From contig CANFEH010000005.1 in the NCBI GenBank assembly GCA_947445855.1, positions 1-39,402 of the forward strand: 39,402 nucleotides of DNA, in the 5' to 3' direction. This document shows positions 1 to 9,487 of the stretch, one piece after another (the stretch's first letter is position 1; each line of letters begins with the position of its first letter). The position numbers were made by a program, and so were the translations under genes. The notes below the pieces were generated by a model. That model did no database searches. It saw nothing but the letters and a program-made list of their open reading frames with translations, and had not been told where the DNA came from. Source of the DNA: Zetaproteobacteria bacterium (GTDB lineage: Bacteria > Bdellovibrionota_B > Oligoflexia > Oligoflexales > Bog-1112).

Positions 1-1862
1 AGCTCAGGATAAGACGTATTTTGAAACCCTGCCATTAAGCTTAGTTTTCCGTCCCAACACCACCCTGGATTTGGATTCACTTCAAGGAGCATTGGTTTTC
101 CTTCAGCATTACAGCGAAAATCAAACCGAGCATAATCTCTACATTCAAAGCGTTCAAAGAGCTTTTTTGCGTAGTATTCAAGAGTTCTCACCATGTCATC
201 AGGCACTCTTGCAGGTATATATTTAATGTCTGTCCAAAAAGGTGATCCTGGTACCCACTTAGATTCATAAGATAAGATTTTAGGTAAATTTTTTGGTAAG
301 CCAGAGTAGTCAACTTCTAGAATTGGTAAAAACTCAAGGTTTTCTCTGTTCCCAATCACTCCAATGCTGTACTCAGGTCCACTTAAAAATTCTTGAATCA
401 GTAAATCTTGTCCTGGAAGTGTCGTGTTTAAAAAACTTAGGTAACTAAGAAACTCTTCTGCAGAGTGAATAAGAGCATCTTTAGTAATCCCTACAGAGCC
501 ATCACCACAGTTTGGTTTAACAAGCACAGGAAACTCTGTTGGAATATTAGCAGCTGAATCAGAAACGCTATAAAAAATTTCTGCAGGCACAGGAATATCC
601 ATCGACTCTGCAATGCTTCGCACCATAGATTTACGGTAACAGATACCAAGACTAGCAGGGCCTGCACCTGTGTAAGGAATTCCAAGCATTTCAAACATAG
701 CAGGCAAGTGCGGTTCTTTTAAAGGGTCGTTTCTAAAACCTTCGTCGCAAAGATTTAGAATGAGATCTGGACGTTTGCGTGTTGATAGTTTTTTGAAGAG
801 ATCATCATGATTGTCTAAAAATTCAAAGGAAGCTTCTTTCAAAGAGTTTAAAGCCTGTTTAAGTTTGCTGACTGTGTCGAGATCTTCTTGTGAAAATTTG
901 CCTTCTCTTTTGACCTTATCTTCTAAGCGTGGGTCTCCAAGGAGCACTAAAACAGAAGCTGGTGCTCTTTTAATTTGGCTAGCTTTGGAGTAGTGCTTTT
1001 CAGGAGCTACAGCTGTGATGATAAGTCTGTTTGCCATCATCCCGAGGTCTTGATTTCTTGTAGATATGGATTCCAAATTTCCGTGGCTTTGTACATTCAA
1101 GAAGCCAAGTTGTTTTAGGAGATCACAAATTTCGTCTTTGGAGTAAAGGCGCTCTGCATAAAACTGATCTGCTAGGACTCCTTTCTCAGCGTGAACAATT
1201 ACTTCTCTTGAGATGATTCGCTTACCGTCTTTTGCAAGTTCTCGCTCTCTATTGACAAAGTGATGCAGATCAATCCATTCCCAAGAACGTTTTTCGAAGT
1301 TTTTAGACATCCAGGAGCCATCTACAATGTCGAGAAAAAGTTTTCCACCCGTGCGAAGAACTTTTCTGACAGTGTTGAGCACTTCGATGTCGTCTTCTTC
1401 TTTGTTAAAGTAGCCGAAAGAGTTACCCATAATGATAACGAAATCTTTGCTGCTATGAGGAAGTCTGAGCTTTCTCGCGTCACCTTCTGAAAATTGTATT
1501 TTCATGCCAAGTCCAGCTGAGCGTTTACGAGCTAAGCGGATCAAATATTGAGATCTATCAATACCAGAGAGGTTGCTAAAGCCTCTTGAAGCAAGTTCCA
1601 GAGTGTGACGACCTTGTCCACAGCAAAGATCTAAAATTTGGTCTTCTGATTTGATGTCACAAAGCTTGATCACAAAGTCAATATCCTGGACTGTGTTCGC
1701 AGTATTTTCTACAACGTCTCCATCTGTCTTTAGATAGAGGCTGTTAAAAATGCTCTTCCACCAAGACATAGGTAGGTGCTGTTCTAGATTAGACACAGGG
1801 CCAATTGTCTTAAGTTTTTTAGGAGGGTTTTTTTTAGTCAATCTATCTTCTAGCATGTTCAT
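1..1862 (-). CDS. Class I SAM-dependent methyltransferase fused to C-terminal ATP-grasp (D-alanine-D-alanine ligase-like) domain; 3' end truncated by window edge
   Basis: Own translation of the minus strand from ATG at 1862 (alternative in-frame ATG at 1856) stays open to position 1; N-terminal ILDLCCGQGRHTLELA...GIDRS (SAM motif I), then MLGIPYTGAGPASLGICYRKSMVRSIAESMDIPVPA...FPVLVKPNCGDGSVGI...LLIQEFLSGPEYSIGVIG...CRDYARFDFR...LLEVNPNPGW (ATP-grasp/Ddl-like). Missing from ORF track because no stop lies in the window. Confidence 0.85.
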   Translation of the reverse strand, partial: MNMLEDRLTKKNPPKKLKTIGPVSNLEQHLPMSWWKSIFNSLYLKTDGDVVENTANTVQDIDFVIKLCDIKSEDQILDLCCGQGRHTLELASRGFSNLSGIDRSQYLIRLARKRSAGLGMKIQFSEGDARKLRLPHSSKDFVIIMGNSFGYFNKEEDDIEVLNTVRKVLRTGGKLFLDIVDGSWMSKNFEKRSWEWIDLHHFVNRERELAKDGKRIISREVIVHAEKGVLADQFYAERLYSKDEICDLLKQLGFLNVQSHGNLESISTRNQDLGMMANRLIITAVAPEKHYSKASQIKRAPASVLVLLGDPRLEDKVKREGKFSQEDLDTVSKLKQALNSLKEASFEFLDNHDDLFKKLSTRKRPDLILNLCDEGFRNDPLKEPHLPAMFEMLGIPYTGAGPASLGICYRKSMVRSIAESMDIPVPAEIFYSVSDSAANIPTEFPVLVKPNCGDGSVGITKDALIHSAEEFLSYLSFLNTTLPGQDLLIQEFLSGPEYSIGVIGNRENLEFLPILEVDYSGLPKNLPKILSYESKWVPGSPFWTDIKYIPARVPDDMVRTLEYYAKKLFERFECRDYARFDFRCNAEGKPMLLEVNPNPGWCWDGKLSLMAGFQNTSYPE

Positions 1863-2111
1863 TCCTTGTTTAGTTTTTAAGACAGAAGGGGGCAAACGGC
1901 GTATTAACTATTAGAATGACAGCTTAGCCGTTTTTTAAAGAAAAAAAGCATCGTACTGTTTCAGCATGAAAGCTCAAGTTCTACTGCAGTGGCGATATGT
2001 GTTTTTTTCTAGTACTTTATCTTATCAGTGAGTTTTGATAACTTTGAGATTCAAGAATCAGGCATAAAAATAGGTGATTGAGTTCTATATTCCCCCTTCG
2101 TGATCTCGAAA

Positions 2112-2150
2112 CTCTTTTTTTTAGAGGTGAAATTTTTCTAAAAAAAAGAG
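2112..2150. repeat. Perfect 14-bp inverted repeat CTCTTTTTTTTAGA / TCTAAAAAAAAGAG, 11-nt spacer
   Basis: Direct reading: arms 2112-2125 and 2137-2150. Confidence 0.9.
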
Positions 2151-2190
2151 ATTCTTTAAATGCTTGGCAGGTATTCCAGAGAGATTTTTT

Positions 2191-3621
2191 ATGACTTATC
2201 AATTTCTTTATGTTTTTGCCATCGTACTGCTTCCAGTCGTGTCTACGTTATTTATTATATTCAAAAATAACCATAGAGGTTTTTTTTATACTGTCTCACT
2301 AGCAGTTCCTTTAATTAATATTGGGATTTTGCTAAGTGTTGGTGTCATAGATTCACCAATTTTTGTTCCTCATCTCCCATTTTTTGTTTTCTCCCTCGAC
2401 CGCTTCTCTTATATGATTACTCTTCTTATTAATTTAGCTCTTTTTTTGACAATTTTGTATAGCATGTCTTATCTTCGTTACAATTTTGAAAACAAAAAAA
2501 AAGAATTTTACTTCTATCTTTATTTAGCAACCAGCGCATCATTAGCAGCAGGTTTAGCTGGTAATATTGCCACTCTTTTCTTGTTCTATATGGTGAATAT
2601 TCCAACTATTTACCCACTGATTCGTCTTCGAGGGTCAAAAGCTAGCAACAAAGCAGCTAGGATTTATGTAGCTTCCACATTTATTCCTGGACTTTTACTG
2701 ATCATACCTCTTACCTGGTATTTTTCAGGCAATATTTCTCTACCATTTCAAGAGATTTCAATCCAAAAAATGGGGATCACAGATTTTCAAGCTTCTCTGT
2801 TACTGTTTTTTTTGATGATTGGTTTTTCAAAAACCTGTGTTGCTCCTTTTCACTATTGGCTTCCCATTACAAGCTGTGCTCCTGCACCAGTCAGTGGACT
2901 CATTCACACAGTAGGAGCAGTGCAAACTGCATGTATCGGTATCTTTAAAATAGCTTTCTACATATACGGGAGTGAGTATCTAGGGAAGCTGAACTCAAAT
3001 TTTTTTCACACTGGTTGGTTGATTTATTTATGTGGTGGTACTGCTGTTTATACAGCCTATCGTGCGTATAAAACAAATGACCTCAAGGAGCGTTTCTCAA
3101 ATTCAACTGTAGGACAGTTGTCTTATATTCTGTCTTCAATTTTAATTGGAAGCGAAGCGTCTTTTCTTGCAGCAACAATCCATATCGTGACTCACTCTAT
3201 TGCTAAATTGAATCTGTTCTTTATTGCTGGAACTTTTTCAAGCCTCTTTAACACAACAAAGGCCTCTGAAGTTGCAAAGTTTGCACCTCACGCTAGGTTT
3301 CTTGTTTTGGCTACAGCAATTTGTGGTTTGTCTATTGCAGGGTTTCCTTTGTTTGTTGGACATATTAGTAAGGATCTTATGGTGACTGCAGACTTACAAA
3401 ATCACAACTACGGTGCTCTCACCTGTCTTGTTATAGGGAGTCTTCTAAATTACATTTATATTTTTCCTATTATCAAAGCAGGAATCATGGAAAAAAAAAT
3501 TCCAAACTATGTAGGGAAATCTATTCCTCTTTCAATGAAACTTGCTATATCTTTTTCCACGTTTTTGATTTTGATTACGTCCTATTATTCTTCATGGCTT
3601 GTCTCTTGGCTTAAGCTTTAA
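2191..3621 (+). CDS. NuoL/NuoM/MrpD-like proton-conducting antiporter subunit (polytopic membrane protein)
   Basis: ORF 2164..3621; ATG at 2191 preferred over TTG at 2164. Motifs GFSKTCVAPFHYWLP...APVSGLIHTVGAVQTACIGIFKI resemble NuoL/M family TM7-TM8. Confidence 0.8.
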   Translation: MTYQFLYVFAIVLLPVVSTLFIIFKNNHRGFFYTVSLAVPLINIGILLSVGVIDSPIFVPHLPFFVFSLDRFSYMITLLINLALFLTILYSMSYLRYNFENKKKEFYFYLYLATSASLAAGLAGNIATLFLFYMVNIPTIYPLIRLRGSKASNKAARIYVASTFIPGLLLIIPLTWYFSGNISLPFQEISIQKMGITDFQASLLLFFLMIGFSKTCVAPFHYWLPITSCAPAPVSGLIHTVGAVQTACIGIFKIAFYIYGSEYLGKLNSNFFHTGWLIYLCGGTAVYTAYRAYKTNDLKERFSNSTVGQLSYILSSILIGSEASFLAATIHIVTHSIAKLNLFFIAGTFSSLFNTTKASEVAKFAPHARFLVLATAICGLSIAGFPLFVGHISKDLMVTADLQNHNYGALTCLVIGSLLNYIYIFPIIKAGIMEKKIPNYVGKSIPLSMKLAISFSTFLILITSYYSSWLVSWLKL

Positions 3622-3666
3622 TCTTTTCTTGATGAAATATTTTTAATTAGAAAAAAAGAGGAAAAA

Positions 3667-5295
3667 ATGGAACGGGCTTCGAAAAATGATGTGATCTCTG
3701 GCTTTCTCATCTTCTTAATTGCGCTTCCTCTTTGTATGGGAATTGCTATGGCCAGTGGTTTTCCTCCTGTTGCTGGAATATTAACGGCAATTGTAGGGGG
3801 AGGGGTTAGTTTTTTAGGTTCGTCAAGACTCACAATAAAAGGTCCTGCTGCAGGACTTATTGTTATTACAGTAGCTGCTGTTTCTGAGCTTGGAATGGGA
3901 GACCCCTTGCTAGGGTATAAAAGATGCCTTGCTGTTTGTTTTATGGCAGCTCTTTTTCAGATTGCTTTTGCATTTCTTCGCTTAGGTAGATTTGCAGAGA
4001 TTATGCCACCCTCTATCATTCATGGAATGCTTGCTGCTATTGGTGTTATCATTATGGCAAAACAAATTCATCTTCTCTTTGGGGTCAGTCCTGTAGGCAC
4101 GAGTCCTTTTGCTCTCTTAGTAGAAATCCCAAACAGTATAAAAAATTTAAACCCTGAAATTTTTAGTATTGGTTTTTTAGCTCTCTTTATTCTGATAGGT
4201 TTGCCTTTGATTAACAAACCATGGGCAAAGAAAATACCTGCACCTCTTGTTGCTATTTTGATTGGAATGCCTTTAGCGATGATCTTTGATTTTGAGCATA
4301 GTCACCACTACAAACTATTTGAACATGATTATATTGTCGGTCCAGAGTATCTCGTTACTTTGCCTGAAAATTTATTATCAGCCATTATGTTCCCTGATTT
4401 TTCGCAAATATTGACTCTCTCATCCTTCAAATATGTGATTATGTTTGCTTTGGTTGGAACGGTGGAATCTCTTCTGACTGTTTCTGCTGTTGATTCCATC
4501 GATCCTGAACAAAATGTTTCAGATCTTGATAAAGATCTTCTGGCTATAGGGCTTGGTAATGCTATAGCTTCTCTTATTGGTGGGCTTCCCATGATATCAG
4601 AAATTGTGAGGAGTAAAGCAAACATTGATAATGGAGCAAAGAGCTACTGGGCTAATTTTTTTCACGGATTATTTCTACTTCTGTTTGTGGCTGCTTTTCC
4701 AAGAGTTCTTCACATGATTCCTCTTGCTATATTAGCAGCCATGCTCGTGTACACAGGCTCTAGGCTTGCAGCTCCAGCTGAGTTTTTGCATATGTACAGG
4801 GTTGGAAAAGATCAATTTTTTCTTTTTTTTAGCACTTTTATGATGACCCTCTTTACAGATCTTCTTGTTGGGGTGTGTGTTGGAATTGTTCTAAAAATTG
4901 TACTTCATCTTCTAAGAGGAGCTCCTCTCAAAACAGCTTTTAAACCAATACTTGCTGTCACCAATCAAGATGGAGATGTAAGGCTTGAAGTGTCTGGACC
5001 CAGTCTTTTTTCAAACTATCTTTCTATAAAGAGGGAAATTCTAAAAAGACAGACTACTGCTAGAAGTCTCACTATTGACTTTAATCAAAGTAGTATTGTC
5101 GACCACACAACTCAAATAAAAATTAAAGACCTTCAACGGAGAATAGGTGCTGATAATCTTTGTATCATAGGTCTTGAAAAGCATTCATCGGCTTCAAGGC
5201 ATCCACATGCGACAAAGGTTCTTTTGTCTTCAAATAAACTACATCAGAAGAAGCTTTCTAAAGATCATTCTGTTATAACTCATAAAAATGGCTAA
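3667..5295 (+). CDS. SulP-family anion (sulfate/bicarbonate-type) transporter with short C-terminal STAS-like region
   Basis: MERASKNDVISGFLIFLIALPLCMGIAMASGFPPVAGILTAIVGG; C-terminal RSLTIDFNQSSIVDHTTQIKIKDL is STAS-like. Confidence 0.87.
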   Translation: MERASKNDVISGFLIFLIALPLCMGIAMASGFPPVAGILTAIVGGGVSFLGSSRLTIKGPAAGLIVITVAAVSELGMGDPLLGYKRCLAVCFMAALFQIAFAFLRLGRFAEIMPPSIIHGMLAAIGVIIMAKQIHLLFGVSPVGTSPFALLVEIPNSIKNLNPEIFSIGFLALFILIGLPLINKPWAKKIPAPLVAILIGMPLAMIFDFEHSHHYKLFEHDYIVGPEYLVTLPENLLSAIMFPDFSQILTLSSFKYVIMFALVGTVESLLTVSAVDSIDPEQNVSDLDKDLLAIGLGNAIASLIGGLPMISEIVRSKANIDNGAKSYWANFFHGLFLLLFVAAFPRVLHMIPLAILAAMLVYTGSRLAAPAEFLHMYRVGKDQFFLFFSTFMMTLFTDLLVGVCVGIVLKIVLHLLRGAPLKTAFKPILAVTNQDGDVRLEVSGPSLFSNYLSIKREILKRQTTARSLTIDFNQSSIVDHTTQIKIKDLQRRIGADNLCIIGLEKHSSASRHPHATKVLLSSNKLHQKKLSKDHSVITHKNG

Positions 5296-6046
5296 AAAAA
5301 TGAAACAAGATTTTTTATATCTTTTCTCAGATGGTGCTTGTCAGAATAATCCTGGTAGAGGAGGCTGGGGCAGCCTTATTCTAGATTCCGATGGATTAGT
5401 AACAGAAATCGGTGGATTTGAAAATTTAACCACTAATAATAAAATGGAATTGAGAGCTATTTGTGAAGGGCTTTCTTTTGTTCTAAAATCTATAAGAAAC
5501 AAAAAAGATCTTCATGTTTATACAGACTCTAAGTATGTAGTAGAGGGAGTGAATAAGTGGCTTCCTGCTTGGGTTAAAAGTGGGTGGATAACAGCTGCAA
5601 AGAAAGAGGTTCAAAATCAGGAGCTTTGGAAGAGGCTTCTTAGTTTGCTTGCAGATTTAAAAGAAGAAAGAAAAATTTTTTTCCATCATGTTCCTGCCCA
5701 TGTGGGTCTTGTTCTAAATGAGCGTGTTGATAAGATAGCCTCAACATGTGCTGAGAAAGAAAAAAATTACTTCTATGAAAAAGAGCTTATCAACTATCCA
5801 TACAAAGAATCTTTAAAAACTCTTGGCTCAGATATTGAAAAAGCAAAAGGCTTGAAATCAAAATTATCTGAACATAAGAAAAAAATTGCTTTTTCTTATG
5901 TGAGTTTGGTGGAAGGAAAAGTCGAAACTCATAAAACTTGGGCAGACTGTGAAGCCAGAGTCAAAGGAGCAGCTTTTGCTCGCTTTAAAAAAGCTTCTTC
6001 AAAAGAAGAAGAAGAAGAAATTATTCGAAACTTTAACAAGTCTTAA
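5288..6046 (+). CDS. rnhA: Ribonuclease HI with C-terminal viroplasmin/hybrid-binding-like domain
   Basis: FSDGACQNNPGRGGWGSLI...NNKMELRAICEGL...VYTDSKYV...HHVPAHVGLVLNERVDKIA typical of RNase HI; C-terminal SYVSLVEGKVETHKTWADCEARVKGAAFARFKKASSKEEEEE resembles Caulimo_VI/HBD. Confidence 0.85.
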   Translation: MAKKMKQDFLYLFSDGACQNNPGRGGWGSLILDSDGLVTEIGGFENLTTNNKMELRAICEGLSFVLKSIRNKKDLHVYTDSKYVVEGVNKWLPAWVKSGWITAAKKEVQNQELWKRLLSLLADLKEERKIFFHHVPAHVGLVLNERVDKIASTCAEKEKNYFYEKELINYPYKESLKTLGSDIEKAKGLKSKLSEHKKKIAFSYVSLVEGKVETHKTWADCEARVKGAAFARFKKASSKEEEEEIIRNFNKS

Positions 6047-8460
6047 ATATTTTTTCCAACAGGCGTGAGCACAAGTTTTTGATAATTTTGTTTTTTTATA
6101 AAATCAAAATCCATAATTTGTGGTCTATAGCCATCATGAAGATAAAGTTCAAATTGATCTTTGTAGTGCTTGTCAAAAAAGTATCCTGACTGTCCAGTTG
6201 GGTTAATTCCAAATGAGTGTCTCGTGTCTTCTAGATCAATGATTCTTCTTGTAGATGGGCCAGAGCGGATCTTGAAAGGAAGCTCTTTTGTGAGTGGAAA
6301 CTTTTGATTGTTCACAACTTCGTATCCACCAGTCATACCTCTTGGTCCAATATTGAAAATAAGATTCAAAGGTTTTTTGTTCCCTATGGCATGAACTTGT
6401 TCAAGCGTATGAGCTTTTTCCCAGTGCCAATGCCTAGGGTCATTTCCTATAAAACTGACAAGTGATACCAAAGTGTTTTTCCAAGTTTCTTTGAGTACAG
6501 ATTCTTGTGACTTATCTGTTTTATGATCATGCCACCAGACAGAATCACTTTTTTGTATAATGGATTCTAAAAAATTAGAAAGGTGATAGGTGAGAAGAAG
6601 AGAATCGTACATATCTTTTGATAATTTATCATGAAAAAAATAATGAATAAGATGACTGAGGAAGCTGTAGTAGATAGTTGGTCCAATATCGTCGAGTCTA
6701 TGAGTTCCTCCCCAATTTTTTAGATAGCTAAGACTCTTTTTTGATAAATCATCTAGTTCCTCTTCTTCTAAGATTTTACTCAATTTTTCTATGAGCTCTG
6801 TTCTAATCTGTTCTTCATCATCTAACTGAATTTTTTTCATATCTTCTGCTGTTAGCTTGCCACCACTGAAAGAAATCAAGTTTTGAATTCTTCTAAATCT
6901 TTGATCATGACAGTAATAGCCCGGGAGTGGATAATCACTTTTTCCTGTTAGCTTTGGATCATTATTAGCTGAAACAAGGTAACCATTTTCTGGATCTATT
7001 TTATTTGGTTTTTCTTTTTGAGAAAGAAACTCACGAATATCATTTTCACTTTTTGAGCCATCAATAAAAGCTTTTGTATTAAAATCAGGAGGTAGTTTTG
7101 GAATTTTTGCTGTAGGCCACAAAGCAATATGCCCTTCTTTATCAGCGTATAAAATATTCAAACCAGGGGCATAAATAGATTCTAGGGCGTCTGGAATTTC
7201 TTCAAACTTAGTTTCATGAGACAAGGTATAAAAAGCTGTTGCGATATCATTTTCTTTCAAAGAAAAAGTCCACCACATGCTAATTGGTGCTTTTTTATCT
7301 TTATAACCATCTGTGATGCTATTGATTATGGGTCCATGTGGGCTTACTTTTACGTTAAGAATCTCATCTGCTTTGCCTTTAATTTTTATAATTTCTCTTC
7401 TTTCTTTTAATTCTACCCAAGATCCATCACGTTCTACTTGGTTTGGATTATTTGGGTTCATTTTTTCTTTGTAAAAGAAAATATCATCATTTTGCAACAT
7501 GGTGATCCCCCAAGCCTTTTTTGGAGTGTGTCCAATAGGGGCGAAGGGGATGCCAGCTATGTAGTGACCATAGAGTTCTAAATCAGGTGTTTTTATATGA
7601 GCTTCATACCAGACAGAGGGGGAAGCAAAACCAATATGTGGATCATTAGCGAGTAAAGGGTAGCCTGATTTTGTTAGTTTTCCTGATATGACCCAAGCGT
7701 TACTTCCAATGAAAGTTGGGATTCCTGGAAGAAAACTACTAAGTGGGCTTGGAAGGTTGTTGAAAATTTTGCGGTTTGAGTCAAAAAAAGCATAAGATTT
7801 TTCTTCTTCTTTTTCTTGTAGCTTGGGCTCTAAATTCAAACTAAAGTCTTTGTAGTAGTCATAACCGATGTTTTTTTTGATGTGGTAGAGAAGGGGATCG
7901 ACCTTAAAAGCCTGACTGAAAGACAGAGCCATATAACCTGATATCGCAATAGTGTCTTCTAGTGTAAAAGGCTTTGGAGTAATGTTTAGGATTTTAAACT
8001 CTATGGTTTTATTTTCTTCCATAAAGCGATTAATCCCAAGTATGTAGCTTCTCAAAGCTTTAAACTGAGGTTTTGAAAAATCCATTTGTGATACAACATT
8101 TTTTGAAATTTCTTTTAGGCCTAATGTTCTAAAAAAAAGATCAACTTTGAGAAGTTTATCTCCCAGTATTTCAGAAAGTTCTCCTTTAGCTACACGTCTT
8201 AGGAGCTCCATTTGAAAAAGTCGATCTCCTGCGTGAGCATAACCTAAAGCGTAGAAAGCATCTGTTTCATGACGAGCTTCAATATGAGGGATCCCGTATT
8301 TATCATAGTAAATAGTCGTGTCTGTGTTAAGGTGCTCAACAAAAAGAGTTCCCGATCTTTTTATGACAAAAGACTCAAGATAGAGGTAAATAAGTCCCCC
8401 TGAGAGGAGGGCAAGACCTCCTAAAATGTAGCTTATGCGTCTTATTTTCTTCATGAACAC
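6043..8460 (-). CDS. Penicillin acylase family (Ntn-hydrolase) protein
   Basis: ALGYAHAGDRLFQMELLRRVAKGELSEILG; autoproteolytic/nucleophile region GIPTFIGSNAWVISGKLTKSGYPLLANDPHIGF; LVSANNDP. Confidence 0.9.
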   Translation of the reverse strand: MFMKKIRRISYILGGLALLSGGLIYLYLESFVIKRSGTLFVEHLNTDTTIYYDKYGIPHIEARHETDAFYALGYAHAGDRLFQMELLRRVAKGELSEILGDKLLKVDLFFRTLGLKEISKNVVSQMDFSKPQFKALRSYILGINRFMEENKTIEFKILNITPKPFTLEDTIAISGYMALSFSQAFKVDPLLYHIKKNIGYDYYKDFSLNLEPKLQEKEEEKSYAFFDSNRKIFNNLPSPLSSFLPGIPTFIGSNAWVISGKLTKSGYPLLANDPHIGFASPSVWYEAHIKTPDLELYGHYIAGIPFAPIGHTPKKAWGITMLQNDDIFFYKEKMNPNNPNQVERDGSWVELKERREIIKIKGKADEILNVKVSPHGPIINSITDGYKDKKAPISMWWTFSLKENDIATAFYTLSHETKFEEIPDALESIYAPGLNILYADKEGHIALWPTAKIPKLPPDFNTKAFIDGSKSENDIREFLSQKEKPNKIDPENGYLVSANNDPKLTGKSDYPLPGYYCHDQRFRRIQNLISFSGGKLTAEDMKKIQLDDEEQIRTELIEKLSKILEEEELDDLSKKSLSYLKNWGGTHRLDDIGPTIYYSFLSHLIHYFFHDKLSKDMYDSLLLTYHLSNFLESIIQKSDSVWWHDHKTDKSQESVLKETWKNTLVSLVSFIGNDPRHWHWEKAHTLEQVHAIGNKKPLNLIFNIGPRGMTGGYEVVNNQKFPLTKELPFKIRSGPSTRRIIDLEDTRHSFGINPTGQSGYFFDKHYKDQFELYLHDGYRPQIMDFDFIKKQNYQKLVLTPVGKNI

Positions 8461-8482
8461 TCCTGGGGAAGAATTTTTGTAA

Positions 8483-9283
8483 TTAAAAATGAATACTAGT
8501 TCCTAAAGAAAAATGACAGGCTCTTAATATAATTTTTTCTAGATCTCTTTCAAGAGGCTTTAGTAGCACACTTTGATTTTCATCTATTTGAGAGATTAAG
8601 CGTGTCACTTCAAACCGTTCCCAGTCGGATTCTAAGAAAAAAGTTGTTTTCTTAGAAATTTTAAATTCTAAGGATGTTCTCACTCCAAGACCTTTGCTTT
8701 GGTTTGAATGAGAAACTTTTTCCTTGTGAATACTTAAAAGATAGGAAGACCAAAAAGGAAGAAGAAGAGAGGCTCTAATTTTTAGAAAATGCCAACGAAA
8801 AGAACCACCCACTTGGTATCCTAATTTGTAGATACGTGTGACGAGGTGCAAGTTTTGAAATAGATTTGTTGAGAAGTGCAAGGTAGATTCTAAAGATGCT
8901 TCTAAGTTTTCTGTTAAATTAAATTGGTAGCTTGCGCCTGTTTCTAAATTATAACGTGTATGAGTGGCTGAAAAAATTTCTTGATCAGAATGTAGAGTGC
9001 TTGTATGGCTTACTTCTCCTGATAGTAAAAAAGAAAATTGATTTTTTATGAGAAGTCCTTTTAGACCTAGTTGAAAGTAAGGACCTATTTGGTGGGCGAT
9101 TCTTTCTTGCATTTTAATGTGATCAATACCGATATGAGAACTTAAGGAGCTAGGAGGGGCTCCTGAGTAATCAAAAATGCCGACACCACTAGAAAGTCTT
9201 AGTTTTCCGCTTGGTTGCCAAGAGTAGGCTGCTTCTGTTTGACAAAGTATACAAACAACAATAAGGAAACATGAATAGCGCAT
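8483..9283 (-). CDS. Putative outer-membrane beta-barrel protein (hypothetical)
   Basis: N-terminal signal-peptide-like MRYSCFLIVVCILCQTEAAYS, alternating amphipathic pattern, C-terminal ...SLGTSIHF ending in Phe. Confidence 0.5.
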   Translation of the reverse strand: MRYSCFLIVVCILCQTEAAYSWQPSGKLRLSSGVGIFDYSGAPPSSLSSHIGIDHIKMQERIAHQIGPYFQLGLKGLLIKNQFSFLLSGEVSHTSTLHSDQEIFSATHTRYNLETGASYQFNLTENLEASLESTLHFSTNLFQNLHLVTRIYKLGYQVGGSFRWHFLKIRASLLLPFWSSYLLSIHKEKVSHSNQSKGLGVRTSLEFKISKKTTFFLESDWERFEVTRLISQIDENQSVLLKPLERDLEKIILRACHFSLGTSIHF

Positions 9284-9487
9284 TGAATTTTTCTCAAAAG
9301 TAGTTTAAGTTTTCTCGTCACCTAATATTTAAAGGATTGAGTCTTTTTGGTGTAGCGATTCTTCTTTATATTTCGCGTTACATCTAGAGAGTCAAAGTAT
9401 GAACAAGGGTGCGTAAGTGCGGTTTTTTGGAAATCAAAGAGCCTTAAATCCCTGTTTTAGTATGTGTATATGAAAGGTTCTAAGCCA

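Noticed and set aside
1894-1933. AAACGGC...GCCGTTT followed by T-run, terminator-like on the + strand
   Set aside because: 26-nt loop, and no plus-strand gene ends upstream; lies between divergent genes.
4329-4625. Antisense ORF in the SulP gene; likewise 7216-7410, 9643-9834, 11588-11794, 20241-20505, 26432-26716, 27023-27316, 28199-28486, 35734-35979, 38109-38333 and 38778-39004
   Set aside because: All are embedded in strongly supported CDSs on the other strand or frame, with no recognisable domain.
6004-6021. GAAGAAGAAGAA repeat in the rnhA-like gene
   Set aside because: Simply encodes an acidic Glu run at the C-terminal helix; short.
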